From: Bartonella sp. DB5-6
GTDB lineage: Bacteria; Pseudomonadota; Alphaproteobacteria; Rhizobiales; Rhizobiaceae
Reading direction: 5' to 3'
DNA: 64,000 nt
NCBI RefSeq assembly: GCF_000278115.1
Contig: NZ_JH725120.1
Coordinates: forward strand, 1-64,000
A program made the translations under genes and the position numbers. The notes beneath the pieces are model-generated. The model was not told the origin of the DNA, did not search any database, and saw only the letters and a program-made list of their open reading frames with translations. Within the stretch, counting starts at the first letter, position 1, and every line of letters starts with the position of its first letter. Positions 54,192 to 64,000 of this stretch are shown here, piece after piece.

Positions 54192-55338
54192 AAGTGGTAT
54201 CCAAAACAGAAAAAGGGGGAAAAGCTGAAAGGCGTGCTTCTGGCCAACGGCGTGTTAAACTAAGCAGAATGCCCATTGAAAATGCAATTGCCACCATAGA
54301 CGAACCACCATAAGAAATAAACGGCAATGTCATACCTTTTGGAGGGATTAAATGAAGATTAACTGCCATATTAATCCCTGATTGAAAGCCAATCATCATT
54401 GCCATGCCAGTAATACCGAGACGTATAAATGAATCACGCGTATTCAATGCTATATATAATGAGCGCATAACGATAAAGCCAAAAAGCATCATAATTAAAA
54501 GACAGAGGATAATACCATATTCTTCAGCAGCAACAGAAAACACAAAATCTGTATGGCTATCAGGGATGATACGTTTCACAGTTCCTTCTCCCGGTCCTTG
54601 CCCAAACCAACCACCATTCAAAATAGCCTCACGTCCTACATCCACTTGAAAGGTATCGCCTTCACCTGTCAAAAAACCATTGATCCGTTCACGAACATGA
54701 TGAAGAAAAAGATACGCTAAAAAAATTCCTACAATACCTAAAATGATAAAGAAAAAAATAATAGTAAGGGACACACCAGCAACAAAAAATAAACCACCCC
54801 ATGTTGCACTTATTAAAAGTGTTTGACCAATATCAGGCTGTAAAACAAGAAGCATACAACAAAAAGCATAAAGCGCAGTAGCAAGCGTGTAGCCCAAAAT
54901 ACCTCTACTTCGTATATGTTCTGAAAAAAGCCAAGCAGACATCACCACAAACGCTGGTTTCATAAACTCTGAAGCTTGTATAGAAAGACCAAATACAGGA
55001 ATCCACCGTCGTGCTCCCTTCAACTCTGGTCCAAAGAACAAAGTTACAACCATAAGAACAAGCGTCACAATTAACAAAAGTGCACATAAACGGCGAATAT
55101 TACGAAGCGAGAAAAAAGAAATAGTAACCATCGTAAAAAACGCCGGAATGCTAAAGATAATATGCCACCGAACAAAATAAAAACTATCAGCAATTCCGAT
55201 TTTTTTTGCAATAGTGGGGCTCGCAGCAAAAGACAGCATAATGCCAATCCCCATTAAAATCAAACAAGCCGCAAAAATAGAGCGATCAATCGTCCACCAC
55301 CAATTCGCGATTGGGTCTCTATCTGCACGCGCAACCAT
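54181..55338 (-). CDS. ftsW: Septal peptidoglycan polymerase FtsW
   Basis: SEDS-family glycosyltransferase, about 385 residues, with around ten helices. The catalytic Asp lies in the extracellular VLQPDIGQTLLISATW region, where the family places it. Other marks are GARRWIPVFGLSIQASEFMK, GPGEGTVKRIIPDSHTDFVF, and PFISYGGSSMVAIAFSMGIL near the C-terminus. FtsW polymerises glycan at the septum together with FtsI. The ATG at 55338 (MVARADRDP) is chosen because upstream residues look non-native, but the ribosome site is weak. A 124-base gap separates it from murD. Confidence 0.93.
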   Translation of the reverse strand: MVARADRDPIANWWWTIDRSIFAACLILMGIGIMLSFAASPTIAKKIGIADSFYFVRWHIIFSIPAFFTMVTISFFSLRNIRRLCALLLIVTLVLMVVTLFFGPELKGARRWIPVFGLSIQASEFMKPAFVVMSAWLFSEHIRSRGILGYTLATALYAFCCMLLVLQPDIGQTLLISATWGGLFFVAGVSLTIIFFFIILGIVGIFLAYLFLHHVRERINGFLTGEGDTFQVDVGREAILNGGWFGQGPGEGTVKRIIPDSHTDFVFSVAAEEYGIILCLLIMMLFGFIVMRSLYIALNTRDSFIRLGITGMAMMIGFQSGINMAVNLHLIPPKGMTLPFISYGGSSMVAIAFSMGILLSLTRRWPEARLSAFPPFSVLDTTYDS

Positions 55339-55462
55339 TATATCCACTTTACCCTTTTCATAATTCCACTCAAAGTGATACGATTTCTCCCCTTTTAGCA
55401 AACACTTCAAAAATAGAATTACACAAAAAAAGATTCTGGAATATTAACGCAAAAGTATTTTT

Positions 55463-56869
55463 TTAAGTTCCTGATTCTTTTAACTGCATAACAAAAGAAA
55501 TAAATGCTTCTCCACGCATTTCATAATTTTCAAATTGATCATAACTTGCGCAAGCGGGTGAAAAAAGAACCACAACCTCTTTCGCTTTGCAACGCATTGC
55601 ATCAGCAGCAGCTTCATGCACTGCATTTTCTAAAGTCAAGCTCATCGAAAAAGGAAAAGCAGATTCAATAACATCAGCAAATTCTTCCGCCGCAGTCCCA
55701 ATCAAATAAGCTTTGTGAATTTTATGAAAAAAACTTCTAAGAGAATTAATTCCACCTTCCTTCGCCTGCCCTCCAACAATCCAAAAAATATCATTAAAAG
55801 CAGAAAGCGCAGGAGCTGATGCATCTGCATTTGTAGCCTTACTATCATTAATAAACAAAACCGCCCCCATTTTACGTACCAGCTGCATACGATGCGCTAA
55901 CCCTTTATAACTTGCTAAATGCTTGTTCATATGTAGATCAGTCATTTTTAAAGCCTGCAATGTTGCCAAAGCCATAAGAGCATTTTGCGCATTGTGACTC
56001 CCGCGCAATGCAGGCATATGAGCAAGATCTGCAAGCATCTGACGTTGCCCATAGCAAACAGAAAAAAGCTTAGTCCCATCCGCATAAAAACCATTTTTCA
56101 CAAAGTGTTCTTTAGAAATTGCTTCAACTGGACGTCCCTCATAAACCAATTGTTGATACAAATCCCGACAAGCGGCATCATCAACTGAAATAAAAGCATG
56201 AAAAGCCTTAGCAACTAAATGCCTTTTGCTCCGTACATAATGAAAAAAGCTACCATGGCGATCAATATGATCAGGCGTCAAATTCAATAAAAGTCCAATG
56301 GTTGGCTGAAGAGAGGGCGTGAGGTCGATCTGAAACGATGAGCATTCAATCACATAAATACGTTTTTTTACAAATGGCTTAAGCGTCAATATCGCAGTAC
56401 CAATATTCCCCCCCATTTGTACATCATAGCCCATCTGTTCCAAAAGATGAGAAAGCAAAGCTGTTGTTGTCGATTTTCCATTGGTTCCCGTAATAGCGAT
56501 GAACGGAACATCCTGATCGCAAAAACCATGATATTGCAAAAAATGATTGCGCGCACGAACAAATAACTCAATATCACCGATAATTTCTATATCTTTTTGA
56601 CGTGCTTTCTCAACAACCCAATGCGGATGAGGATAAGTTAAAGGAACGCCAGGGGCTAAAATCAATGCAACAAACTCAGACCAATCCTCATAACGAAGAT
56701 CTCTTGTTGGAATATTTAGCCGACAAGCCGCTTGTACACTCGAAGAATTATCATCCCACGCAACTACATCTGCACCACCACTGATCAATGCTTGCGCAGT
56801 AACTAATCCTGATCGCCCTAATCCAAACAGAGCAACTTTTTGACCTTCATAACACGTAACAGGAATCAC
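55463..56869 (-). CDS. murD: UDP-MurNAc-L-Ala--D-Glu ligase
   Basis: Mur ligase adding D-glutamate; 468 residues from the GTG start. It has [20 protein letters not shown], the ATP loop [42 protein letters not shown] and [14 protein letters not shown]. The C-terminal domain has [20 protein letters not shown]. The GTG (MIPVTCYEG) lies 4 bases after the mraY stop; an earlier ATG in frame would start inside mraY. Confidence 0.92.
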   Translation of the reverse strand: MIPVTCYEGQKVALFGLGRSGLVTAQALISGGADVVAWDDNSSSVQAACRLNIPTRDLRYEDWSEFVALILAPGVPLTYPHPHWVVEKARQKDIEIIGDIELFVRARNHFLQYHGFCDQDVPFIAITGTNGKSTTTALLSHLLEQMGYDVQMGGNIGTAILTLKPFVKKRIYVIECSSFQIDLTPSLQPTIGLLLNLTPDHIDRHGSFFHYVRSKRHLVAKAFHAFISVDDAACRDLYQQLVYEGRPVEAISKEHFVKNGFYADGTKLFSVCYGQRQMLADLAHMPALRGSHNAQNALMALATLQALKMTDLHMNKHLASYKGLAHRMQLVRKMGAVLFINDSKATNADASAPALSAFNDIFWIVGGQAKEGGINSLRSFFHKIHKAYLIGTAAEEFADVIESAFPFSMSLTLENAVHEAAADAMRCKAKEVVVLFSPACASYDQFENYEMRGEAFISFVMQLKESGT

Positions 56870-56873
56870 TCTT

Positions 56874-57944
56874 TCACCGCAATTTAAGTGTTGAAAGACC
56901 AATTAAGGCAAGAACGATCGAAATAATCCAAAAACGTATTACCACTTGACTTTCAGTCCATCCTTTTTTCTCAAAATGATGGTGTATAGGGGCCATAAGA
57001 AACACACGCTTTTTTGTCAATTTGAAATAACCAACCTGAATAACAACCGAAAACCCTTCCAAAACAAAAAGTCCACCAATAAGAGCCAAAACAATTTCAT
57101 GTTTTGTTGCCACAGAAACAGTACCTAAGAGGCCTCCAAGAGCCAATGAACCTGTATCCCCCATAAAAATAGCCGCCGGAGGCGCATTGAACCATAAAAA
57201 ACCAAGACCAGCACCAACAACAGCTCCCAATAAAACCGCCAACTCTCCCGTCCCCGCCACATAATGGATTTGTAAATAATCAGCAAAATTTATATTACCA
57301 GAAAGGTAAGCAATCAAAGCAAAAGAAAGGGCTGCAATCATCACAGGAACAATAGCTAGTCCATCAAGCCCATCAGTCAAATTAACCGCATTACCAGTCC
57401 CTACAATCACAAAAGCAGAAAAAGGAAGAAAAAACCAACTCAAATTGATAAAATAGTCTTTTACAAAGGGTAAAGCCAATCCAGGCGAATTAACTTGTAA
57501 GATCATAAAAGCAGCAATAATTGCAATCAAAAATTCCAAACTCAACCGCGCTTTACCAGAAAATCCTTTATGTGTTTGTTTTGTGACCTTTAAATAATCA
57601 TCATAAAAACCAATTGCCCCGAAAGAAAGCATAACAAATAACGATATCCAAAAATAAATATTCGATAAATTACACCACAAAAACGCCGATACCATCGTAC
57701 CAGTTAAAATCATCAATCCACCCATAGTAGGTGTTCCAGCTTTTTTAAAATGTGTTTGAGGACCATCAGCACGAATTGGTTGGCCTTTCCCCTGCCGCAA
57801 TTTAAGAGAAGCAATGATGCTAGGACCAAACAAAAATACAATGAGCCCCGATGTAAGCATAGATGCTATAGTACGAAAAGTAATATAACGAAAAACATTG
57901 ACTCCTGGAAGCCAATCACTAAATGAAGAAAAAAACAGCATCAT
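56874..57944 (-). CDS. mraY: Phospho-MurNAc-pentapeptide transferase MraY
   Basis: Ten-helix membrane enzyme of about 356 residues that moves phospho-MurNAc-pentapeptide to undecaprenyl phosphate, forming lipid I. The signatures are complete: [20 protein letters not shown], the Asp-Asp pair in [51 protein letters not shown], and [13 protein letters not shown] (His triad). The ATG at 57944 follows murF by 13 bases; a farther in-frame start would lie inside murF. Confidence 0.95.
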   Translation of the reverse strand: MMLFFSSFSDWLPGVNVFRYITFRTIASMLTSGLIVFLFGPSIIASLKLRQGKGQPIRADGPQTHFKKAGTPTMGGLMILTGTMVSAFLWCNLSNIYFWISLFVMLSFGAIGFYDDYLKVTKQTHKGFSGKARLSLEFLIAIIAAFMILQVNSPGLALPFVKDYFINLSWFFLPFSAFVIVGTGNAVNLTDGLDGLAIVPVMIAALSFALIAYLSGNINFADYLQIHYVAGTGELAVLLGAVVGAGLGFLWFNAPPAAIFMGDTGSLALGGLLGTVSVATKHEIVLALIGGLFVLEGFSVVIQVGYFKLTKKRVFLMAPIHHHFEKKGWTESQVVIRFWIISIVLALIGLSTLKLR

Positions 57945-57957
57945 AGTACAAAAAAAC

Positions 57958-59388
57958 CTATTTAAATGAAAGAGAAACCGCTTTATAGTGATCAAGGAGT
58001 GCAGCCACAATATCTGATGAAGAAAGACTGTGGGATGATTTAATCATAAGCAGATCCCCATTGGAAATTTCTGCAAAAATAAGCGGTAAAATTTTTTCAA
58101 TATTTTCAGCATAGTGAACCTTAACATATGCAGACAAATCAGTAGCTAAAGACTTCATTGCTTTACCAAATAAAAAAACTGGATGAGCGCCAGAAAGACA
58201 GATTGGCTTTACTAAAGCATGGTGGAGTTTTTCACTATAAGCTCCTAATTCAAGCATATCACCCAAAATAGCAATTCTCCTACCACCTGTCCCGACAGGC
58301 CCTATAGCAAGCAGATCAAGAGCAGCACTCATAGACGCAGGATTAGCATTATAGCTTTCATCAATTAAATGAAATTCTCCCCCCTTTGGTAAAGATAGAC
58401 GATAACAAACACCACGCCCCTCTTGAAGAGGAAAATGGTTCAAAGATAGAAAAACAGGTTCCAAATCCACATCAATAGCATCACAAACAGCAATAACACC
58501 TAAACTATTTTGTACAATATGTCGTCCAGGAGCACCAATTTTAACCCCCTTATCTTGCCCACAAATACGTACGATCATAGAGGAATAATCCGTTAGAAGA
58601 CGTATATCTCTAGCCTGATAATCAGAATTTTCAGCTTCACCAAAGCTTAAGATTTTCTTCACACCACATTGCTTTGCCTTCTGGACTAAATAAGAAAAAA
58701 AATCATTATCGGCATTTAAAATGGCTACACCTTCATCGTCTAATCCTTCAAAAATTTCAGCTTTTGTATCTGCTATTTCTTCAAGATTTTTGAAAAAACC
58801 CATATGACCCGCAGCAATATGCGTAAGCAAAGCAATATGTGGACGCACCAATTTCACCAGAGGGCGAATTTCGTCTTTATGATTCATCCCAATTTCAAAG
58901 ATGCCATAATCACACTCCACAGGCATCCGCGCCAAAGTAAGCGGTACCCCCCAACAATTATTAAAAGAAGCAAGATTCGCATGAACTTTTCCAAAAGTTG
59001 CAAGCACTTGTTTTAGGGCTTCTTTTGTCGTTGTTTTTCCCACGGAACCTGTTATTGCGATAATCTTAGCTTTTGAACGCTTACGCGCAGCTTTCGCAAG
59101 TTTTTCTAAAGCTTGTAAAACATCAGGAACAACAATCAATGGAGCGGATATTTTTCCCATCTCAGCCAAACGATTTTCTGAAACGACGAGAGCACTTGCT
59201 CCTCGCGCATAAGCTTGTTCAGCAAAATCATGGCCATCAAGATGATGCCCTTTAATACAGAAAAAAATATCACCTTCTACAAGAGTACGACTATCAATGG
59301 AAATCCCAGAAAAGTTTTCTGGCATGCACCCCACGACAAAGCCATCAGTTGCGGTAATAAGTGCTTGTTTATCCCATAAAGCTGTCAT
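57958..59388 (-). CDS. murF: UDP-MurNAc-tripeptide--D-Ala-D-Ala ligase
   Basis: Mur ligase joining the D-Ala-D-Ala made by Ddl; 476 residues. It starts with the UDP-binding domain ([20 protein letters not shown]), then the ATP loop [17 protein letters not shown]. Next come [34 protein letters not shown] and [20 protein letters not shown], ending with [19 protein letters not shown]. It overlaps murE by four bases (ATGA), showing tight coupling of successive steps. Confidence 0.96.
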   Translation of the reverse strand: MTALWDKQALITATDGFVVGCMPENFSGISIDSRTLVEGDIFFCIKGHHLDGHDFAEQAYARGASALVVSENRLAEMGKISAPLIVVPDVLQALEKLAKAARKRSKAKIIAITGSVGKTTTKEALKQVLATFGKVHANLASFNNCWGVPLTLARMPVECDYGIFEIGMNHKDEIRPLVKLVRPHIALLTHIAAGHMGFFKNLEEIADTKAEIFEGLDDEGVAILNADNDFFSYLVQKAKQCGVKKILSFGEAENSDYQARDIRLLTDYSSMIVRICGQDKGVKIGAPGRHIVQNSLGVIAVCDAIDVDLEPVFLSLNHFPLQEGRGVCYRLSLPKGGEFHLIDESYNANPASMSAALDLLAIGPVGTGGRRIAILGDMLELGAYSEKLHHALVKPICLSGAHPVFLFGKAMKSLATDLSAYVKVHYAENIEKILPLIFAEISNGDLLMIKSSHSLSSSDIVAALLDHYKAVSLSFK

Positions 59389-60833
59389 CTACGTTCCTGC
59401 AAAGCATCAATCACTTTCAAGCGATCTGAGAAAGGATATGTTTTTTCCCCTATAATTTGACCATTCTCATGACCTTTTCCAGCAATGATTAACGTATCCC
59501 CTGCTTTTAAAAGCCCTACCGCATGAGAAATAGCTTCACCACGATCTGCTATTTCTATAGCACTTGGTGCTGCTTGTAAAATATCTTTGCGAATTTTCTC
59601 TGGCATTTCGGTGCGAGGATTATCATCCGTTACAATAACAATATCAGCCTTATTTTCTGCAATTTTTCCCATCAAAGGCCTTTTTCCTTGATCACGATCA
59701 CCTCCGCAACCAAAAACAAGGATTAAGCGTCCCTGCGTAAAGGGACGAACAGAAAGTAAGACCTGCTCTAAAGCTTCTGGTTTATGCGCATAATCTATAT
59801 AAACAGGAGCATTATTTTCCGTCTTTCCAACCAATTCCAACCGCCCAGGTGCTCCCTGCAAAGTTTCAAGCGAATGAAAAACCCTATCAGGAGCAACACC
59901 TGTTGCAATTGCTAATCCCGCTGCCATAAGCGCATTGATCACCTGAAAATCTCCAGCGAGAGGCAAATCAAATGTATAAATATTGTTCTCAAGACGACAT
60001 TCAACACACTGTCTTGAACGTTGGTGTTCAACACGATTAATGGTGATAAATTGCCCTTTACGCCCAATTGTAAAAACACGACGGCGCGCTTTCGTGACAG
60101 TATCAATAACTTTTTGCGAATAAACATCATCCGCAAAAATAAGAGCAGGAGCATCTTGAGGCAAAAGCGTATCAAACAACCTCATTTTAGCATGCAAATA
60201 ATCCTCTACACACCTGTGATAATCCATATGATCACGTCCTAAATTGGTAAAAGCGCCAGCAGTTAAATGTACCCCGTCAAGTCGCCTTTGATCAAGTCCA
60301 TGCGAAGATGCTTCAAGGGCTGCATGTGTAACCCCTTCATGAGCAATTTCAGAAAGTAAACGCTGCAAGACTACTGGATCAGGTGTTGTAAGAGAACCAT
60401 AATCATTCCGGTTAGGAGAAACAACACCCACCGTCCCTATACTAGCAGCACATAAACCGACATGTGTCCAAATTTGCCGAACAAAAGAGACAACTGATGT
60501 TTTACCACTTGTCCCTGTCACAGCCACAATCGTTTCAGGTTGAGAACCATAAAAACGTGCAGCTGATTTCGCTAAACTATGACGGACATCATAAACACGT
60601 AAAACGGGAACAGATAAATCCTCAAAAACAACATTATGATCTGTAACAATTGCTCGCGCACCACGCTTTAGTGCATCATTTATATAATTTCTACCATCAC
60701 CTTGATTTCCTTTAACAGCGAAAAAAACATAGCCTGGAAAAATTTGCCGAGAATCCGCACTTATGCCTGTTATTTCCATTGAAGAAAGGTTCTCATCTTC
60801 AAAACATTCTGTAAAAATTTTTCCAAACAACAT
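59385..60833 (-). CDS. murE: UDP-MurNAc-tripeptide synthetase (meso-DAP)
   Basis: Mur ligase adding the third residue; 482 residues. The DNPR motif in [14 protein letters not shown] identifies meso-diaminopimelate as substrate, as expected for Gram-negatives. The ATP loop is [16 protein letters not shown], preceded by [35 protein letters not shown] and LGRDHMDYH lie in the middle. The C-terminus [15 protein letters not shown] is typical. It follows ftsI by 23 bases. Confidence 0.96.
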   Translation of the reverse strand: MLFGKIFTECFEDENLSSMEITGISADSRQIFPGYVFFAVKGNQGDGRNYINDALKRGARAIVTDHNVVFEDLSVPVLRVYDVRHSLAKSAARFYGSQPETIVAVTGTSGKTSVVSFVRQIWTHVGLCAASIGTVGVVSPNRNDYGSLTTPDPVVLQRLLSEIAHEGVTHAALEASSHGLDQRRLDGVHLTAGAFTNLGRDHMDYHRCVEDYLHAKMRLFDTLLPQDAPALIFADDVYSQKVIDTVTKARRRVFTIGRKGQFITINRVEHQRSRQCVECRLENNIYTFDLPLAGDFQVINALMAAGLAIATGVAPDRVFHSLETLQGAPGRLELVGKTENNAPVYIDYAHKPEALEQVLLSVRPFTQGRLILVFGCGGDRDQGKRPLMGKIAENKADIVIVTDDNPRTEMPEKIRKDILQAAPSAIEIADRGEAISHAVGLLKAGDTLIIAGKGHENGQIIGEKTYPFSDRLKVIDALQERR

Positions 60834-60856
60834 AATAGCGCACCTTTATATTAATT

Positions 60857-62599
60857 TTACTGTTGTTTAACGAATCTCGAACTGTTCTTTGTACTCAAAA
60901 TAGGCTCATACTCTTTTTCAAAATCTGGTTTTATTCCCAAAAAACTAGCTGAACGACGAATAATATTAGCAAGCACCGGACCAGCATTCATTGCTGCTGT
61001 TGCTGAACGCTGTCCATCTTCAGGCTGAGGTTCATCAATAATTGTTAAAACAACATAGGTAGGATTCTCAATAGGAAAAGCAGCAAGAAAACTATTGAAA
61101 TTTTTTGTTTTAGAATATTTTCCATTTTCAACTTTTTCGGACGTTCCTGTCTTACCACCAACGCGATAACCTTCTACTTTTGCATTACGTCCCGAACCAA
61201 TATCACTGTTTAACTTATAAAGATAACGCATATTTTGACTCGTTTTAGCCTGCAAAACTTGTTTTGCATGTTGCAAAGCTTGTTCTTTTGTACGTTTTAA
61301 AAACGTAGGTTCAATCAACCAACCACCATTTACTAAAGCAGCAGCACCTACTGCTGTTTGCAAAGGCGTTGTTGCTATACCATGTCCAAAAGAGATCGTC
61401 ATAGAATGGATATCTTTCCAATGAGATGGTACAATAGGGTGTGCAACTTCAGGTAATTCCGTTGTCATGCGATCAAGTAAACCAAGTCGTTTCAAAAAAT
61501 CACGATGTCCGTCAATTCCTATCGCCAATGCTTCCCTAGCAGAACCAATGTTAGAGGAATAGATAAAAACCTCCCATAACGTTAAAGGACGATTTTTCCC
61601 ATGAAAATCACGAATAAAATAATTTTGACTTGCTTTAATAGGCTGTGAAGCATCAATAACACTATTTAAATGAAAAAGACCTGAATCAAGTGCCATTGCA
61701 GTCGTAAAACTTTTAATAATAGATCCCATTTCAAAAGTTCCAGCGGTCATCCGATTTAAGCGATCACTTTTCAAAGCTTCAACAGGATTTCCAGGGTCAA
61801 AATCTGGTAGTGATGCCATAGCAAGAACTTCATTCGTGTGGATATTTAAAATAACAGCTCCTGCCGCAATTGCTTTATAACGCTTCATTGCCTTCTTAAG
61901 TTCATCATGCATAATTGTCTGAACACGCACATCAATCGAAAGCTGAACTGACTTTAATGATTCTTCAGTTGCAAGACCAGCTGCACGCAAGGCACTCAAG
62001 CCAGCATCATCAATATATTTTTCCATACCCGCTATGCCCTGATTATCAACATTCACCATGCCGAGAATATGCGAAACCACAGATCCACTCGGATAAAAAC
62101 GACGGATTTCAGTACGAAACCCAATTCCAGGAATACCAAGAGCCATAATTTGCGACTTCTGCATTGGCGTTAATCCACGCTGAATCCAAGAAAAACTAGA
62201 CTTTCTTTTTAGGCGTTTATAAGTTTCCTGCCAATTGAGATCGGGCAAAACTGTTGAGAGCAATTCAATGGTTTCATCCACATCAATAATACGTCGTGGT
62301 TCAACAAAAAGCGAATAAGTTTTAATATCCGTTGCCAACAAACGACCATTACGATCAATAATGTCGGGACGCGCAGTCAATTGAAGAACACTAGGTCCTT
62401 TTGCTTCTTCAATCTGCCCGCCTTGAAGCCCATAAGAAATAAGACAAGCCCCCATAACTCCATATAAAATAAGAAAACAAAACAAAGAAAAAAGCAAGCG
62501 CGGACGACTAGAATAGGAACGACGAGCGGGAAAGTTTTGAACATCTAGTGTGTTCTTTAAGCGCTTTTCCTGCTGCGAAAATAAAAAGTATGATTTCAT
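60857..62599 (-). CDS. ftsI: Septal transpeptidase FtsI (PBP3)
   Basis: Class B penicillin-binding protein, 580 residues. It has one N-terminal helix (LLFSLFCFLILYGVMGACLI), then a pedestal domain (RPDIIDRNGRLLATDIKTYS), then the transpeptidase. The active-site Ser is in FEMGSIIKSFTTAM (S-x-x-K), with IYSSNIGSAREAL (S-x-N) and YRVGGKTGTSEKV (K-T-G). It crosslinks septal peptidoglycan beside FtsW. An ATG at 62599 overlaps the ftsL stop (TGATG); a GTG one codon earlier is also possible. Confidence 0.95.
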   Translation of the reverse strand: MKSYFLFSQQEKRLKNTLDVQNFPARRSYSSRPRLLFSLFCFLILYGVMGACLISYGLQGGQIEEAKGPSVLQLTARPDIIDRNGRLLATDIKTYSLFVEPRRIIDVDETIELLSTVLPDLNWQETYKRLKRKSSFSWIQRGLTPMQKSQIMALGIPGIGFRTEIRRFYPSGSVVSHILGMVNVDNQGIAGMEKYIDDAGLSALRAAGLATEESLKSVQLSIDVRVQTIMHDELKKAMKRYKAIAAGAVILNIHTNEVLAMASLPDFDPGNPVEALKSDRLNRMTAGTFEMGSIIKSFTTAMALDSGLFHLNSVIDASQPIKASQNYFIRDFHGKNRPLTLWEVFIYSSNIGSAREALAIGIDGHRDFLKRLGLLDRMTTELPEVAHPIVPSHWKDIHSMTISFGHGIATTPLQTAVGAAALVNGGWLIEPTFLKRTKEQALQHAKQVLQAKTSQNMRYLYKLNSDIGSGRNAKVEGYRVGGKTGTSEKVENGKYSKTKNFNSFLAAFPIENPTYVVLTIIDEPQPEDGQRSATAAMNAGPVLANIIRRSASFLGIKPDFEKEYEPILSTKNSSRFVKQQ

Positions 62600-63003
62600 C
62601 ACCGCACGCCTTTTCGAACAACGCTGTTCCCCTGAGACGCACGATTATTTGCCAAAATATCCTCACCATCCTCCAAGATATTTTGTTTAATCACTTCTTC
62701 AATTGGATCATGTACACGTACCGGAATATCCTCAAGCTCTACTACCTGTCGAGGCTGCATGATCTCTAAACCAAGCTCTTTTTGATAACGCTTCGCAAGT
62801 TTTTGCATTCGTGAAGGCTCAATCATCATAGCCCATTCAGCATGAAGCAAACTCACCGTATTTTTTGCTGCGGCAATTTCATGTTCAAGACGACGAACTT
62901 CGCTCATCCGTTTTTGAACATCATATTTTACCTTATAAGTAAGACCTGCCATACAAATCATAATCATCACTAAAATCATATCAAATGTACGAAAAACTGT
63001 CAT
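62599..63003 (-). CDS. ftsL: Cell division protein FtsL
   Basis: A 134-residue bitopic protein: a short N-terminus, one helix ([19 protein letters not shown]), and then a coiled coil ([20 protein letters not shown]). [20 protein letters not shown] fits the family. The tail rich in acidic residues extends beyond most FtsL proteins. FtsL links FtsQ and FtsB to FtsW/FtsI activation. Placed between rsmH and ftsI with four-base overlaps, which supports the call despite low sequence conservation in this family. Confidence 0.88.
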   Translation of the reverse strand: MTVFRTFDMILVMIMICMAGLTYKVKYDVQKRMSEVRRLEHEIAAAKNTVSLLHAEWAMMIEPSRMQKLAKRYQKELGLEIMQPRQVVELEDIPVRVHDPIEEVIKQNILEDGEDILANNRASQGNSVVRKGVR

Positions 63004-63998
63004 TTTTTGCTGCCTTCAAAATTGGCAATCTCTGCTAAACCAAATAATTTCATATCAGAAGCAAGACACTCGGCTTTAGTACGTATCCCAATACGCAACC
63101 TCGCAGAACGTGAACGAGGATTTTGCTGGAGCTCTTCTTTAGTGGCAGTAATCCCGCCTTTAAACAAAGGAAAAAATGTTGCTGGAGCTGTCTCTATTTC
63201 AGGAAGATAGCGCGATCTCATACGCTCTCCTGAACGAGCAGAAAAAAATCTTTTGACCATACGATCTTCAAGAGAATGAAAACTCACGACACCCAGACGG
63301 CCTCCTGCTTTTAAAACGCGTTCAGCAGCAAATAAGCCACGCGCAAGTTCACCAATTTCATCATTAACATAAATGCGCAGAGCTTGGAATACACGCGTTG
63401 CAGGATGAATGCGATCTCTGCTTTTACATCCCACCAACGCCTCGATGGCATGAGCGAGATCACCTGTACGCAAAAAAGGCTGAACGCAGCGGCGCTTTTC
63501 AATCATCCGTGCAATTCGGCTCGCATAGCGTTCTTCTCCTAATATTTTAAAGATTCGCGCTAACACATCACCTTTTAAACGATTTACAACATCTGCAGCA
63601 GTGAAACCAGTCTGAGCCATTCGCATATCTAATGGACCATCTTTTTGAAAAGAAAACCCCCTCTCAGCTTCATCAAGCTGCATTGAAGAGACACCAATAT
63701 CCAAAATAACTGCATCCACCTTCTCTTCAACGACACGATCTAACTGTGAAAACTCCATATGCACTAAACGAAGTCGTGGAAAAAATTCATCAACAAGCAC
63801 TTGTCCCTTATCAATAGCATGAGGATCACGATCAAGAGCAATAACCTGTGCACCTGCATTTAATAAAGCACGCGTATAACCACCAGCACCAAAGGTACCA
63901 TCAATTACTCTTGCCCCAACCAATGGCATAAGCCCAGCTAAAACTGGTTGTAATAACACTGGAATATGGCGTTCAGCTCTGTGACCCTGCTCTGTCAA
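63000..63998 (-). CDS. rsmH: 16S rRNA m4C1402 methyltransferase, 5' end at edge
   Basis: RsmH (MraW), at least 332 residues, methylates N4 of cytidine 1402 in the ribosomal P site. SAM-binding marks are [58 protein letters not shown] and [29 protein letters not shown] is the family's C-terminal block. The frame opens at a TTG two bases from the window edge, so the true start could lie outside. It overlaps ftsL by four bases and leads the dcw run in this window. Confidence 0.93.
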   Translation of the reverse strand: MTEQGHRAERHIPVLLQPVLAGLMPLVGARVIDGTFGAGGYTRALLNAGAQVIALDRDPHAIDKGQVLVDEFFPRLRLVHMEFSQLDRVVEEKVDAVILDIGVSSMQLDEAERGFSFQKDGPLDMRMAQTGFTAADVVNRLKGDVLARIFKILGEERYASRIARMIEKRRCVQPFLRTGDLAHAIEALVGCKSRDRIHPATRVFQALRIYVNDEIGELARGLFAAERVLKAGGRLGVVSFHSLEDRMVKRFFSARSGERMRSRYLPEIETAPATFFPLFKGGITATKEELQQNPRSRSARLRIGIRTKAECLASDMKLFGLAEIANFEGSKK

Positions 63999-64000
63999 AA

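Overview
The window looks like a chromosomal segment of a Bartonella species (Alphaproteobacteria, Hyphomicrobiales). It is AT-rich, carries a circularly permuted two-piece tmRNA with the tag ANDNYAEARLAA, and has the rhizobial block thyA-folA-hflK-hflC-degP. It also has an FtsZ with a long C-terminal linker and a decayed autotransporter barrel of Bartonella type. The genus assignment is inference from gene content; no database was searched.

Layout. (1) 1-5.7 kb is a graveyard: an MFS transporter remnant, a PF10014-type 2-oxoglutarate (2OG)/Fe(II) dioxygenase remnant, a D-2-hydroxyacid dehydrogenase remnant, one intact fumarylacetoacetate-hydrolase-family gene, a LysE-type exporter remnant and a shattered autotransporter. 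(2) 6.1-11.5 kb holds intact metabolic genes: cycA, ilvC, pdxJ and a RecD-like helicase. (3) 12.1-16.0 kb is a second decayed island: a type III restriction-subunit-like remnant, an intact D-2-hydroxyacid dehydrogenase, an MFS pseudogene and a clavaminate-synthase-like 2OG oxygenase pseudogene. (4) 16.6-25.3 kb, minus strand, holds ilvB behind an attenuator-like leader, miaA, degP, hflC, hflK, folA and thyA. (5) 25.5-31.0 kb is a tandem array of three KgtP-like 2-oxoglutarate permeases. Part of the array grew as a duplicated unit that carried a neighbouring DUF2853 gene, of which one intact and one decayed copy remain. (6) 31.1-39.2 kb, mostly plus strand, holds ssrA (tmRNA), sspB, a DUF4169 gene, an RHH_4 gene, uvrD/pcrA, a hexapeptide acyltransferase (minus), a SCO1/SenC gene, prmA and a Xaa-Pro aminopeptidase. 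(7) 39.4 kb to the right edge, all minus strand, is the division and cell-wall (dcw) cluster with its usual alphaproteobacterial tail: rsmH-ftsL-ftsI-murE-murF-mraY-murD-ftsW-murG-murC-murB-ddl-ftsQ-ftsA-ftsZ-lpxC-bamD-recN-ligA.

How the genes work together. The dcw genes build UDP-MurNAc-pentapeptide (murB, murC, murD, murE, murF, ddl), move it through lipid I and lipid II (mraY, murG), polymerise and crosslink it at the septum (ftsW, ftsI) and organise the divisome (ftsZ, ftsA, ftsQ, ftsL). lpxC and bamD add outer-membrane biogenesis. ssrA tags stalled peptides and the adjacent sspB encodes the adaptor that hands them to ClpXP. HflK/HflC and DegP handle membrane and periplasmic protein quality control.

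The most unusual features are two decayed clusters that each combine a 2OG-Fe(II) oxygenase with a D-2-hydroxyacid dehydrogenase and a transporter, each leaving one intact enzyme; the triplicated 2OG permease; the ssrA-sspB pairing; and the alternative hairpins in front of ilvB.
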